Below, piece by piece: positions 44,755 to 63,669 of a DNA stretch of 64,000 nt (the stretch's first letter is position 1; the number at the start of each line of letters is the position of its first letter). This stretch comes from RUG100 sp050953425. Its GTDB lineage: Bacteria; Bacillota; Clostridia; Peptostreptococcales; Anaerovoracaceae. The position numbers and the translations under genes are program-made. The stretch covers positions 310,001 to 374,000 of the forward strand of contig JBMNMQ010000007.1 in NCBI GenBank assembly GCA_050953425.1. The letters are read 5' to 3'. The notes beneath the pieces are model-generated. The model did no database searches, had not been told where the DNA came from, and worked only from the letters and a program-made list of their open reading frames with translations.

Positions 44755-45249
44755 ATGAACGCGATTGTCGCGGCAGATGAAAACTGGGCGATCGGCAGGG
44801 ACGGGAAGCTGCTGGTCCATCTTTCCGGCGACCTGAAATACTACCGCCGCCGAACCGAGGGACATCATATCGTCATCGGCCGCCGCACGCTGGAATCGTT
44901 CCCCGGCGGCCGGCCGCTGCCGCACCGCGAAAACATTGTCCTCACCGGCAATGAACGCTATCATCGTCCGGACTGCACGGTGTGCTATTCGCTGACGCAG
45001 CTGCTCCTCTATCTGGCCGGTCTGCCCGACGAGGAAATCTTCGTTTCCGGCGGCGCGACGGTATACCGGCAGCTGCTTCCCTACTGCAGCACGGTCTATG
45101 TGACGCATATCCGCCGGGCGTTTGCCGGCGCCGACTGTCATTTCCCGGATCTGACGGCCGACGATGCGTTCCGGATGACCGACCGCAGTGCGGAGCGGGA
45201 GGAGCAGGGAGTGAGGTACTACTTTGCGACATACCAACGAATCGGATGA
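44755..45249 (+). CDS. folA: Dihydrofolate reductase
   Basis: Regenerates THF from the DHF made by ThyA. 164 residues. It starts MNAIVAADENWAIGRDGKLL, has the active-site acid in LSGDLKYYRRRT, NADPH contacts in IVIGRRTLESF, and FVSGGATVYRQLLP. Its end overlaps the TTG start of rlmB by 26 bp. The thyA-folA pair forms a functional thymidylate cycle. Confidence 0.94.
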   Translation: MNAIVAADENWAIGRDGKLLVHLSGDLKYYRRRTEGHHIVIGRRTLESFPGGRPLPHRENIVLTGNERYHRPDCTVCYSLTQLLLYLAGLPDEEIFVSGGATVYRQLLPYCSTVYVTHIRRAFAGADCHFPDLTADDAFRMTDRSAEREEQGVRYYFATYQRIG

Positions 45250-45970
45250 TCTGCTGATCGGCCGCAACGCGGTCACAGAAGCATTGAAGAGCGGCCGCCC
45301 GATCCGCCGCCTGCTGGCGGCCAGAGGCAGCGAAGGTTCGATCCGGCGCCTGACTGCCCTTGCCAGGCAGCGGGGCGTGCCGGTTCGCTTTGTCAGCCGC
45401 AGCGAACTCGACCGGCTGACCGGCGGCGTGCACCAGGGCGTGGCCGCTTACACGGCGGCGCATGCCTACAGCAGCGTGGAGGAGATCCTGGCCCGAGCGC
45501 AGCGGGCCGGGGAGGATCCGTTCCTGATCGTCCTCGATGATCTCTCCGATCCCCGCAACCTGGGCGCGATCCTGCGCACCGCCGAATGCGCGGGCGCGCA
45601 CGGCGTGATCATCGGCCGGCGGCGTTCGCCCGGTCTCACCGCGACGGTCGCCAAGACCAGTGCCGGAGCCGTCGAATACGTGCCGGTGGCCTGCGTCGCC
45701 AACATCGCCCGCACCCTTGCGGAACTGAAGCAGCGGGGCATCTGGACGGCCGCCTGCGATATGGACGGGGAGCGCTACGACAGCGTCGACCTGAAGGGCC
45801 CGATCGCCCTTGTGATCGGCAGCGAAGGCGCCGGCCTCGGCCGTCTGGTGCGGGAGACCTGCGACTTTGCGGTCTCGATCCCGCTCTGCGGCCGGATCGA
45901 ATCGCTGAACGCGTCGAATGCGGCCGCGGTATTGATGTATGAAGTCAGGAGGCAGCGCGATGGCAGATGA
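45224..45970 (+). CDS. rlmB: 23S rRNA (guanosine-2'-O-)-methyltransferase RlmB
   Basis: SpoU/TrmH-family SAM-dependent knot methyltransferase, 248 residues. The N-terminal substrate domain starts DLLIGRNAVTEALKSG. The SPOUT domain has LDDLSDPRNLGAILRTAECAG, IGSEGAGLGRLVRETCD and the SLNASNAAAVLMYEVRR ending. It starts with TTG at 45224, supported by GGAGTGAGG about 10 bp upstream. The Bacillus neighbour yacP is not present between rlmB and sigH. The stop overlaps the sigH start by 11 bp. Confidence 0.92.
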   Translation: MRHTNESDDLLIGRNAVTEALKSGRPIRRLLAARGSEGSIRRLTALARQRGVPVRFVSRSELDRLTGGVHQGVAAYTAAHAYSSVEEILARAQRAGEDPFLIVLDDLSDPRNLGAILRTAECAGAHGVIIGRRRSPGLTATVAKTSAGAVEYVPVACVANIARTLAELKQRGIWTAACDMDGERYDSVDLKGPIALVIGSEGAGLGRLVRETCDFAVSIPLCGRIESLNASNAAAVLMYEVRRQRDGR

Positions 45971-46571
45971 CTTTTCCGCCCGCAGCGATGAAGAGCTGGT
46001 GCGCATGGCGCAGCAGGGCAACCGCGAAGCGGAGGAATATCTGATCCGCGCCTACGGCGCCATCGTGCGCCGGCAGATCCGCGGCTATTTTATCATGGGC
46101 GCCGAGACCGAGGATCTGTATCAGGAAGCGCTGATCGGGCTGCTGAAAGCGATCCAGACCTATGCGCCGGGCAGGGACACGGCCTTCCGCACCTACGCCG
46201 AGCTCTGTATTCACCGCCAGATCCTCGACGCAATGCGGGCCGCGAGCCGCAAAAAGCACGAACCGCTGAACACGTCGGTATCCCTCAACAAGCCGGTCAA
46301 GTCCTCCTCGCCGCAGACACTGGAGGAAATCCTGCCGGCGGCGCACGAGGAAGATCCGGAAACCAGCCTCGTCATCGAAGAACTGATTGCCTATATCTCC
46401 GCCAACCGGGAGGGCACCTTTTCCGAGCTGGAGCGGCAGGTCTGGAAGCAGTACATGGAGGGAAAATCTTACCGGGAAATCGCCGCGGCACTGGACAAAA
46501 ATCAAAAATCGGTCTACAATGCGATGGAGCGGATGAAACGAAAAATCATCGCCTTCCTGCAGGAAAGATAG
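45960..46571 (+). CDS. sigH: RNA polymerase sigma factor SigH (Spo0H family)
   Basis: 203-residue sigma-70 family factor at the position of sigH in Firmicutes. Region 2 is visible as LYQEALIGLLKAIQTYAPGRDTAFRTYAEL (about residues 50-80). Region 4 is a C-terminal HTH with YREIAAALDKNQKSVYNAMERMKRK. In Bacillus it drives early sporulation and competence genes, which suggests, but does not prove, a sporulating lineage. ATG 45960 has AGGAGG at 45948-45953; an in-frame ATG at 45939 lacks a site. Confidence 0.92.
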   Translation: MADDFSARSDEELVRMAQQGNREAEEYLIRAYGAIVRRQIRGYFIMGAETEDLYQEALIGLLKAIQTYAPGRDTAFRTYAELCIHRQILDAMRAASRKKHEPLNTSVSLNKPVKSSSPQTLEEILPAAHEEDPETSLVIEELIAYISANREGTFSELERQVWKQYMEGKSYREIAAALDKNQKSVYNAMERMKRKIIAFLQER

Positions 46572-46607
46572 GGAAGGGACAATGCCGCGAATTGTTGCGG
46601 CGAATTG

Positions 46608-46636
46608 TTGACATCCCCGGGGACATATAGTAAAAT
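46608..46636 (+). promoter_or_regulatory. Strong promoter for tRNA-Thr and tuf
   Basis: Consensus TTGACA (46608-46613), 17-bp spacer, TAAAAT (46631-46636), 11 bp before the tRNA. Confidence 0.85.
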
Positions 46637-46647
46637 ACGAATGCTAT

Positions 46648-46724
46648 GCTGTTGTAGCTCAGTTGGTAGAGCGCTTCCTTGGTAAGGAAGAGGTTCGGCA
46701 GTTCAAGTCTGCTCAACAGCTCCA
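46648..46724 (+). tRNA. tRNA-Thr (anticodon GGT)
   Basis: Complete cloverleaf with genomically encoded CCA. The acceptor GCTGTTG (46648-46654) pairs with CAACAGC (46714-46720), discriminator T, CCA 46722-46724. The anticodon stem CTTCC/GGAAG encloses loop TTGGTAA with GGT at 46681-46683, reading ACC/ACU. The T loop is TTCAAGT. It directly precedes tuf, like thrT-tufB of E. coli, and shares its promoter. Confidence 0.95.
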
Positions 46725-46809
46725 ATTTTTAAAAAACTTGTGTTTTGTTTTTGGTTCCGGCGCCGGGGCGCCAGAAGAAACGCCAGCGGGCGCAGAGGAG
46801 GAAGCTGAA

Positions 46810-48003
<1,194 letters not shown>

Positions 48004-48025
48004 GAGCGCAGAAGCGAATATCCGG

Positions 48026-48052
48026 GGAGCCGCGGAGGCGGCTCCTCTTTTT
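48026..48052 (+). terminator. Intrinsic terminator after tuf copy 1
   Basis: 8-bp stem GGAGCCGC/GCGGCTCC (48026-48033 with 48038-48045), GGAG loop, then TCTTTTT. Confidence 0.9.
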
Positions 48053-48108
48053 ATCTCTGATGCGTCTTTTTATGCGTTCGTGCCGCCGAACTGTTTTCCC
48101 GTTTTTCC

Positions 48109-48172
48109 TTGCCACCGGCGCGGAAATGTTGTATAGTGTCATAGAGGCTGCGACGGCTGGGGCCTCTTTTTT
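48109..48172 (+). promoter_or_regulatory. Promoter immediately followed by a terminator-like hairpin
   Basis: TTGCCA (48109-48114), 17-bp spacer, TATAGT (48132-48137). Then AGAGGC (48143-48148) pairs with GCCTCT (48062+100, i.e. 48162-48167), running into a T run to 48172. A transcript would be about 30 nt. It may be an attenuated upstream promoter for rpmG-secE-nusG or a source of a tiny RNA. Confidence 0.5.
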
Positions 48173-48197
48173 AGTGGCGCCGTCCCGCAGGTTCTCC

Positions 48198-48226
48198 TTG
48201 ACATTGACAGCCGCTTCGGGTAGAAT
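48198..48226 (+). promoter_or_regulatory. Promoter for rpmG-secE-nusG
   Basis: TTGACA (48198-48203), 17-bp spacer, TAGAAT (48221-48226). A second TTGACA abuts the first (48204-48209). The 308-bp gap 48004-48311 otherwise holds only the terminator and attenuator described. Confidence 0.8.
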
Positions 48227-48311
48227 TATCTAGCGACTTTATGTGAAGATGACGCCGCGGCCGGCTTCCGGCCCGATGCGGCGATGAATTTTCGGTAGAT
48301 GGAGGAATAGC

Positions 48312-48461
48312 ATGAGAGTAAAGGTAACATTGGCCTGTTCCGAATGCCAGCAGAGAAATTACATGACGGTCAAGAACAAGAAGAACACGCCGGATCGGGT
48401 GGAATTCAAAAAGTACTGCCCGTTCTGCAAAAAGCACACGGTTCATAAGGAAACCAAGTAA
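48312..48461 (+). CDS. rpmG: 50S ribosomal protein L33
   Basis: 49-residue ribosomal protein, zinc-binding (C+) form, with CSECQQRNY and CPFCKKHTVHKE Cys pairs. ATG 48312 follows GGAGGAA. It occupies the conserved place directly before secE; its stop lies 11 bp before the secE ATG. Confidence 0.95.
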   Translation: MRVKVTLACSECQQRNYMTVKNKKNTPDRVEFKKYCPFCKKHTVHKETK

Positions 48462-48472
48462 GGGGTTCAGGC

Positions 48473-48841
48473 ATGGCGGATCAGTCGAACGACAAGAACA
48501 ACAAGAACCGGCAGCAGGAGCGCGAACCGGATCGTGCGCAGCAGTCGGATGCCGCTCTGAACGAGGCGGACGAGGAGCGCAGGGCGCGCCGGCAGCAGGC
48601 GCGTTCGGAAGCGCGGTCGCGCCGGCAGCAGAGCAGTGAGGAATCCGAGCAGGGAGGTCTGATCGGCTACCTGCGCGGTGTCCGCACCGAGATGAAGAAG
48701 GTCGTCTGGCCGACGCGGAAGGAACTCGGTTCCTATACCGTGGTGGTCATCGCGGCCTGCGCATTCTTTGCGCTGCTCTTCTGGGGCATCGACAGCGGCT
48801 TCCTCGCCATCCTGCGGCAGCTTCTCGGTATTTCGATGTAA
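48473..48841 (+). CDS. secE: Protein translocase subunit SecE, with long charged N-terminus
   Basis: Clamp subunit of the SecYEG channel. 122 residues. The conserved part is residues about 61-122: amphipathic YLRGVRTEMKKVVWPTRKEL and a single transmembrane helix (VVVIAACAFFALLFWGI). The first 60 residues are a highly charged, Gln/Arg/Glu-rich region not found in the minimal (about 60-residue) Gram-positive form. Start at 48473, between rpmG and nusG as expected. Confidence 0.93.
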   Translation: MADQSNDKNNKNRQQEREPDRAQQSDAALNEADEERRARRQQARSEARSRRQQSSEESEQGGLIGYLRGVRTEMKKVVWPTRKELGSYTVVVIAACAFFALLFWGIDSGFLAILRQLLGISM

Positions 48842-48852
48842 GGAGTGCGGTT

Positions 48853-49431
48853 ATGGCGGAACAGGAAAAGAAGATCAATTCCGTTTCCCCGATCAAGGAC
48901 GAGGGACTGCGCGGCGACGGCACGCCGAAGTGGTATGTGGTGCATACCTATTCCGGCCACGAAAACAAGGTCAAGATGAACATCGAAAAACTGGTCGAGA
49001 GCCGCGGCATGCAGGATCTGATTCAGCAGGTCGTGGTGCCGACCGAGGATCGCGCCGAGCCGAAGGTCGGCCATATGGTCATCCGGACGCGCAAGATGTT
49101 CCCCGGCTATGTCATCGTCAAGATGGTGGTCACCAACGAGTCCTGGTATCTGGTGCGCAACACGCAGGGCGTGACCGGCTTTGTCGGCCACGGCTCCAAC
49201 CCGATGCCGCTGACCGTCGAGGAAGTGCGTCGCATGGGCATCGAGAAGGTGCACATCGATCTCGATCTGCATGTCGGCGACAACATCAAGGTCATCAACG
49301 GGCCCTTTGAGAATTTCATGGGCGTCGTAGAGGAAATCAACGAGGAAAAGGAAACCGTCAAGGCGAAGATATCTATGTTCGGCCGCGATACACCGGTTGA
49401 ACTGAAATATGATCAAATAGATAAAATCTAA
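48853..49431 (+). CDS. nusG: Transcription termination/antitermination factor NusG
   Basis: 192 residues: an NGN domain beginning PKWYVVHTYSGHENKVK, with the MFPGYVIVKM strand, and a C-terminal KOW domain (VGDNIKVINGPFENFMGVVEEIN). It binds RNA polymerase and modulates pausing and Rho or ribosome coupling. AAGGAG precedes ATG 48853, 11 bp after secE. Confidence 0.97.
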   Translation: MAEQEKKINSVSPIKDEGLRGDGTPKWYVVHTYSGHENKVKMNIEKLVESRGMQDLIQQVVVPTEDRAEPKVGHMVIRTRKMFPGYVIVKMVVTNESWYLVRNTQGVTGFVGHGSNPMPLTVEEVRRMGIEKVHIDLDLHVGDNIKVINGPFENFMGVVEEINEEKETVKAKISMFGRDTPVELKYDQIDKI

Positions 49432-49454
49432 CAGAAAGGAGAGAGACTGAGGAG

Positions 49455-49880
49455 ATGGCTAAGAAGATCGACGGCTATATCAAGCTGCAGATCCCCGCAG
49501 GCGGAGCCACACCGGCACCTCCGGTCGGCCCGGCGCTGGGACAGAAGGGCGTGAACATCATGGACTTCTGCAAGCAGTTCAACGCCAAGACCCAGGATCA
49601 GAACGGCATGATCATACCGGTCGTGATCACGGTCTATGCAGATCACAGCTTCACGTTCATCACCAAAACTCCGCCGGCGGCGGTGTTGCTGAAAAAGGCA
49701 GCCAAGATCGACAGCGGTTCCGGTGAACCGAACAAGACCAAGGTCGCGACGATCACGACGGCACAGGCCCGTGAAATTGCCGAGACCAAGATGCCCGATC
49801 TCAACGCAGCCGACATCGACGCTGCCACCGAGATGATCAAGGGCACAGCCAGAAGCATGGGAATTATTGTCGAAGACTAA
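49455..49880 (+). CDS. rplK: 50S ribosomal protein L11
   Basis: 141 residues, standard length, with KLQIPAGGATPAPPVGPALG at the N-terminus and the rRNA-binding C-terminal domain (GTARSMGIIVED end). Part of the GTPase-associated centre. AAAGGAGAG precedes the ATG. The rplA frame starts 53 bp after its stop. Confidence 0.97.
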   Translation: MAKKIDGYIKLQIPAGGATPAPPVGPALGQKGVNIMDFCKQFNAKTQDQNGMIIPVVITVYADHSFTFITKTPPAAVLLKKAAKIDSGSGEPNKTKVATITTAQAREIAETKMPDLNAADIDAATEMIKGTARSMGIIVED

Positions 49881-49933
49881 TGCAGTGGGAGGCAGGTGCA
49901 GAGACACCGCCGCTGGAACCACAGGAGGCAGAC

Positions 49934-50638
49934 ATGACAAAAAAGGGAAAAAAGTACAGAGCCAGCGCGGAAAAGATTGATCGCAGCAAACTCTACGATC
50001 CGCAGGAAGCGCTGCAGCTGGTAGCAGACAATGCCGGCGCCAAATTTGACGAAACCGTCGAGACGCACATCCGACTGGGCGTCGACGGCCGTCACGCTGA
50101 CCAGCAGGTCAGAGGCGCCATCGTCCTGCCGCACGGCACCGGCAAGGAAGTCAAAGTACTCGTCTTTGCCAAGGGCCCGAAAGCCGAAGAGGCGGAGCAG
50201 GCCGGAGCCGATTTCGTCGGCGCCGAGGAGATGGCACAGAAGATTCAGTCGGAAAACTGGTTTGATTACGACGTCGTCGTTGCCACTCCGGATATGATGG
50301 GCGTGGTCGGACGACTCGGCAGACTGCTGGGCCCCAAGGGCCTGATGCCGAACCCCAAGTCGGGAACGGTTACCATGGATCTCGAGAAAGCACTGAAAGA
50401 GATCAAAGCCGGTAAAGTGGAGTACCGTCTCGACAAGGCGAACATCATCCACACCGTGATCGGCAAAGCTTCCTTCGGCGGCGATAAGCTGACGGAGAAC
50501 TTCAATGCTCTGATGGACGCGATCGTCAAGGCCAGACCGGCGGCCGCCAAGGGGCAGTATCTGAGGAGCATCACGGTCACTTCGACCATGGGCCCCGGGG
50601 TCAAGGTCAACCCTGCCAGAGTCGGGGGAGCACAGTAG
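49934..50638 (+). CDS. rplA: 50S ribosomal protein L1
   Basis: 234 residues with the L1 signatures DVVVATPDMMGVVGRLGRLL and GPKGLMPNPKSGTVT. In other bacteria L1 also represses its own operon by binding mRNA. ATG 49934 follows CAGGAGG; the frame is open from 49880 but without another site. Confidence 0.97.
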   Translation: MTKKGKKYRASAEKIDRSKLYDPQEALQLVADNAGAKFDETVETHIRLGVDGRHADQQVRGAIVLPHGTGKEVKVLVFAKGPKAEEAEQAGADFVGAEEMAQKIQSENWFDYDVVVATPDMMGVVGRLGRLLGPKGLMPNPKSGTVTMDLEKALKEIKAGKVEYRLDKANIIHTVIGKASFGGDKLTENFNALMDAIVKARPAAAKGQYLRSITVTSTMGPGVKVNPARVGGAQ

Positions 50639-50647
50639 ACCGGATCC

Positions 50648-50757
50648 ATTGACAGTTGCATATCCAACCTGAGACAGCGGGTGCGCAAGCTTAATTTCCC
50701 GCCGAGGTACAAGATAAAGAACATTGTCCTCGCAGGTTTTTGCTGTGAGGACATTTT
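50648..50757 (+). ncRNA. Ribosomal protein L10 leader with attenuator hairpin
   Basis: The segment CCTGAGACAGCGGG ... CCCGCCGAGG (about 50669-50706) matches the kink-turn binding core of the L10 leader in Firmicutes. It is followed by a hairpin TGTCCTCGCAG (50725-50735) / CTGTGAGGACA (50743-50753) and TTTT. Bound L10(L12) should favour this terminator and lower rplJ-rplL expression (family knowledge). Confidence 0.75.
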
Positions 50758-50814
50758 ATTGCGTACCTATTCGATCGGGCCGCAGGCCCGGTCAGAAAGG
50801 AGAACAGACAGAGC

Positions 50815-51555
50815 ATGACTGAAGAAAGAGCAGCTTACGGAGCGAAGCAAGTGATCATTGACGAGATCAAGGGCAAGCTCGAAGGCGCACAGTCTGCGGT
50901 GATCATCGATTATCTCGGGACCACGGTGGATGAAGCCAACGAGATGCGGAAGATGCTCCGTGAGGAAGACGTAGACTACACCGTCTACAAGAATACCCTG
51001 ATGCGCAGAGCGCTGGAGGGCACGGAATTTGAGGAACTGACGCAGGTGCTGGAGGGCCCGAGCGCCCTGGCGATCAGCAAGACCGACGCCACCGCACCGG
51101 CCCGCGTCCTCAACAAGGCCATCAAGAAGATGGACAAGATGGCGTTCAAGGGCGGCATCGTTGAAGGCAGTTACTACGACGCCGAAGCGCTGCTGACCAT
51201 CGCCAGCATTCCGTCGCGCGATGATCTGATCGCCAAGTTCCTGGGCAGCATCCAGGCACCGATCAGCAAGGCCGTACGGACCTTCGCCGCGATTCGCGAC
51301 GCCAAGGCCGAAGCCGGCGACGCGCCGGCCGAAGAGGCGGCTGACAAGCAGGAAGCGGCACCGGCGGAAGCCGAGGCCGACAAGCAGGAAGCGGCACCGG
51401 CGGAAGCCGAGGCCGGCAAGCAGGAAGCGGCACCGGCGGAAGCCGAGGCTGACAAGCAGGAAGCGGCACCGGCGGAAGCCGAGGCCGGCAAGCAGGAAGC
51501 GGCACCGGCAGATGCCGCGGCCGACAAGACCGAAGAAGACAAGCCGGAAGCCTGA
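50815..51555 (+). CDS. rplJ: 50S ribosomal protein L10 with repetitive acidic C-terminal extension
   Basis: Stalk base protein that holds the L7/L12 dimers. The first about 165 residues are a normal L10 (EIKGKLEGAQSAVIIDYLG, YTVYKNTLMRRALEG, AFKGGIVEGSYYD). An unusual tail of about 80 residues follows, built from five 12-residue units of the type DKQEAAPAEAEA with D/G alternating at the first position. The tail starts right after the helix that binds L12. AAAGGAGAAC precedes ATG 50815, with the L10 leader upstream. Confidence 0.96.
   Translation: MTEERAAYGAKQVIIDEIKGKLEGAQSAVIIDYLGTTVDEANEMRKMLREEDVDYTVYKNTLMRRALEGTEFEELTQVLEGPSALAISKTDATAPARVLNKAIKKMDKMAFKGGIVEGSYYDAEALLTIASIPSRDDLIAKFLGSIQAPISKAVRTFAAIRDAKAEAGDAPAEEAADKQEAAPAEAEADKQEAAPAEAEAGKQEAAPAEAEADKQEAAPAEAEAGKQEAAPADAAADKTEEDKPEA
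51343..51522 (+). repeat. 36-bp in-frame tandem repeat, five copies, in rplJ
   Basis: Units at 51343, 51379, 51415, 51451 and 51487 are nearly identical in DNA as well as protein; the fifth diverges at its end. High DNA identity implies recent expansion or homogenisation. Confidence 0.95.
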
Positions 51556-51606
51556 TGATCCGGTGAATAAATCTGGAACCAAAGTCATATTATAAAGGAG
51601 AAAACA

Positions 51607-51975
51607 ATGAATAAAGAAGAGATCATCGAAGCCATTGAAAACATGACTGTCCTCGAACTCAACGAGCTGGTAGAAGCCTGCGAAGAGAAATTCGGCGTCA
51701 GCGCGGCCGCACAGGTCGTGGCAGCCGGTCCGGCGGCCGAAGGTGCCGGCGGCGGCGAAGAGCAGTCCGAATTCACCGTCGTCCTCTCCGAGATCGGCGG
51801 CGAGAAGATCAAGGTCATCAAGACCGTCAGATCGATCACAGGTCTGGGCCTCAAGGAAGCCAAGGCGCTGGTCGACGAGGCGCCGTCCAACGTCAAGGAA
51901 GACGTCTCCAAGGAAGAGGCCGAAGACATCAAGAAGCAGCTGGAAGAAGTCGGCGCTTCCGTCGAACTCAAGTAA
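51607..51975 (+). CDS. rplL: 50S ribosomal protein L7/L12
   Basis: 122 residues: an N-terminal dimerisation domain (NKEEIIEAIENMTVLELNEL), an Ala/Gly hinge (about 40-52), and a C-terminal factor-binding domain with KIKVIKTVRSITGLGLKEAK. It recruits translational GTPases. AAAGGAGAA precedes ATG 51607. No acidic tail is present here, in contrast to L10. Confidence 0.98.
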   Translation: MNKEEIIEAIENMTVLELNELVEACEEKFGVSAAAQVVAAGPAAEGAGGGEEQSEFTVVLSEIGGEKIKVIKTVRSITGLGLKEAKALVDEAPSNVKEDVSKEEAEDIKKQLEEVGASVELK

Positions 51976-52007
51976 GGCGGCATTACTGCAGAGAATCGAC
52001 AGCATGG

Positions 52008-52040
52008 CCGGCCGACGCGCGCGCGTCGGCCGGTTCTTTC
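52008..52040 (+). terminator. GC-rich palindromic terminator between rplL and rpoB
   Basis: CCGGCCGACGCGC (52008-52020) and GCGCGTCGGCCGG (52021-52033) are perfectly complementary, followed by a T-rich TTCTTTCT. Probably a partial terminator setting the ribosomal protein to polymerase ratio. Confidence 0.75.
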
Positions 52041-52094
52041 TGTAAAGAAATCAGAAAGTTCTCGCAAATATCGAAAAAAACATAAAAAAAACGC

Positions 52095-52123
52095 TTGCAT
52101 TCTTGACACTATCGATGTATAAT
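52095..52123 (+). promoter_or_regulatory. Promoter for rpoBC
   Basis: TTGCAT (52095-52100), 17-bp spacer, TATAAT (52118-52123). A consensus TTGACA at 52103 is too close to the -10 to act as its -35. Confidence 0.75.
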
Positions 52124-52172
52124 ATCAGACTGCCACGCAATGTAATTGCAAGTAGTATAAGGAGTGATGATA

Positions 52173-56189
<4,017 letters not shown>

Positions 56190-56210
56190 GAACAGCCAAG
56201 GAGGCATCGC

Positions 56211-60329
<4,119 letters not shown>

Positions 60330-60436
60330 GACGCCGGCGGCCAGGCGGCTGCGGCCGAGTGCCCCGGCAGCGGGGACGGCCGCCTCAGCTGACGAAAAGC
60401 TAACGAAAAGATAACAATGACACCGCCGGACTTTGT

Positions 60437-60466
60437 TTGACAAAGCCCGCGCGGTTATGATAGAAT
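60437..60466 (+). promoter_or_regulatory. Promoter for rpsL-rpsG-fusA-tuf
   Basis: TTGACA (60437-60442), 18-bp spacer, TAGAAT (60461-60466). The -10 overlaps a 7-bp inverted repeat CGGTTAT (60452-60458) / ATAACCG (60465-60471). Confidence 0.75.
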
Positions 60467-60543
60467 AACCGTCGGTTTTGGGCTGTTTTACAGCTTCAAA
60501 TACAAAATCTACTTGTCAGGGGCAAGGGAAAGGAGAGAGTGGA

Positions 60544-60960
60544 ATGCCTACTATAAACCAGTTAGTAAGAAAAGGCAGAGAATCCAGTGTCAAAAAGTCA
60601 ACGGCACCGGCGCTCGGCAAGAACATGAACTCGCTGCGCCGCGTGACCACCAGCGTCAACTCGCCGCAGAAGCGCGGTGTCTGCACGTCGGTGAAGACGG
60701 TGACGCCGAAGAAACCGAACTCGGCGCTGCGCAAAGTAGCCAGAGTACGGCTGACCAACGGCATTGAGGTGACGGCTTACATCCCCGGGATCGGCCACAA
60801 CCTGCAGGAACACAGCGTGGTTCTCATCCGCGGCGGCAGAGTCAAGGATCTCCCCGGTGTGCGCTATCACATCATCCGCGGCACCCTGGATACCGCCGGC
60901 GTGGCGGACCGGGGTCAGGCAAGATCCAAGTACGGCGCCAAGCGGCCGAAGAAAAAGTAA
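60544..60960 (+). CDS. rpsL: 30S ribosomal protein S12
   Basis: 138-residue decoding-centre protein. Conserved TPKKPNSALRKVARVRLTNG and GGRVKDLPGVRYH loops are wild type at the usual streptomycin-resistance lysines. AAAGGAGAGAG precedes ATG 60544; the in-frame upstream extension from 60478 is not S12-like. Start of the str operon. Confidence 0.97.
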   Translation: MPTINQLVRKGRESSVKKSTAPALGKNMNSLRRVTTSVNSPQKRGVCTSVKTVTPKKPNSALRKVARVRLTNGIEVTAYIPGIGHNLQEHSVVLIRGGRVKDLPGVRYHIIRGTLDTAGVADRGQARSKYGAKRPKKK

Positions 60961-61019
60961 ACAGAGATCGGGAATTTCCGTGCCCTTGATAGAAACATAT
61001 ATTTTATCGAGGCCCGCGG

Positions 61020-61045
61020 CTCCGAAACATTGTGACGGTTCGGAG
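61020..61045 (+). promoter_or_regulatory. Leader hairpin before rpsG
   Basis: CTCCGAA (61020-61026) pairs with TTCGGAG (61039-61045) in the 126-bp gap between rpsL and rpsG. In other bacteria S7 represses translation by binding this intercistronic region; here that is only inferred. Confidence 0.35.
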
Positions 61046-61086
61046 TCGAGTACCGATGTCATTTTTATGGCAAGGAGGGAAGAGAA

Positions 61087-61557
61087 GTGCCAAGAAAAGG
61101 AAACGCACCAAAGCGTGAAGTGCTCCCTGATCCGGTTTACGGCAGTGTCGTCGTCGCCAAGCTGATCAACAGCATTATGCTCGACGGCAAGAAGGGGACC
61201 GCACAGGCGATCGTTTACGACGCGTTCCGGCAGATCCACGAGGAGACCGGCGAAGAACCGCTCGAGGTCTTCGAAAAGGCAATGAACAACATCATGCCGG
61301 TGGTCGAGGTCAAGGCCAGACGTGTCGGCGGTGCCAATTACCAGGTACCGGTTGAAGTGAGAGCCGACCGCCGCCAGACTCTGGGACTGCGCTGGCTGAC
61401 CAGCTACACCAGAGCCAGGGGCGAAAAGAAAATGTCAGACAAACTGGCAAAGGAACTGATCGATGCCGCCAACAACACCGGCGCATCCGTGAAGAAAAAA
61501 GAAGATACACACAAGATGGCGGAAGCCAACAAAGCTTTTGCCCACTACAGATGGTAG
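61087..61557 (+). CDS. rpsG: 30S ribosomal protein S7
   Basis: 156 residues, standard, beginning PRKGNAPKREVLPDPVYGS, with the family stretch GGANYQVPVEVRADRRQTLGLRWL. The start codon is GTG at 61087, supported by AAGGAGGG at 61072-61079. Head-domain assembly protein. Confidence 0.97.
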   Translation: MPRKGNAPKREVLPDPVYGSVVVAKLINSIMLDGKKGTAQAIVYDAFRQIHEETGEEPLEVFEKAMNNIMPVVEVKARRVGGANYQVPVEVRADRRQTLGLRWLTSYTRARGEKKMSDKLAKELIDAANNTGASVKKKEDTHKMAEANKAFAHYRW

Positions 61558-61590
61558 GAAGAACAGAGAGCAGAAAGGAGGTAGATCTGG

Positions 61591-63654
<2,064 letters not shown>

Positions 63655-63669
63655 CAGGAGGAAGCTGAA

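Noticed and set aside
46663..46809. Upstream in-frame extension of tuf copy 1
   Set aside because: It begins inside the tRNA-Thr gene. EF-Tu homology starts at 46810 behind a good ribosome site shared with copy 2.
52164..52172. GTG and ATG codons giving an MMI extension of RpoB
   Set aside because: They overlap the Shine-Dalgarno sequence. ATG 52173 has correct spacing.
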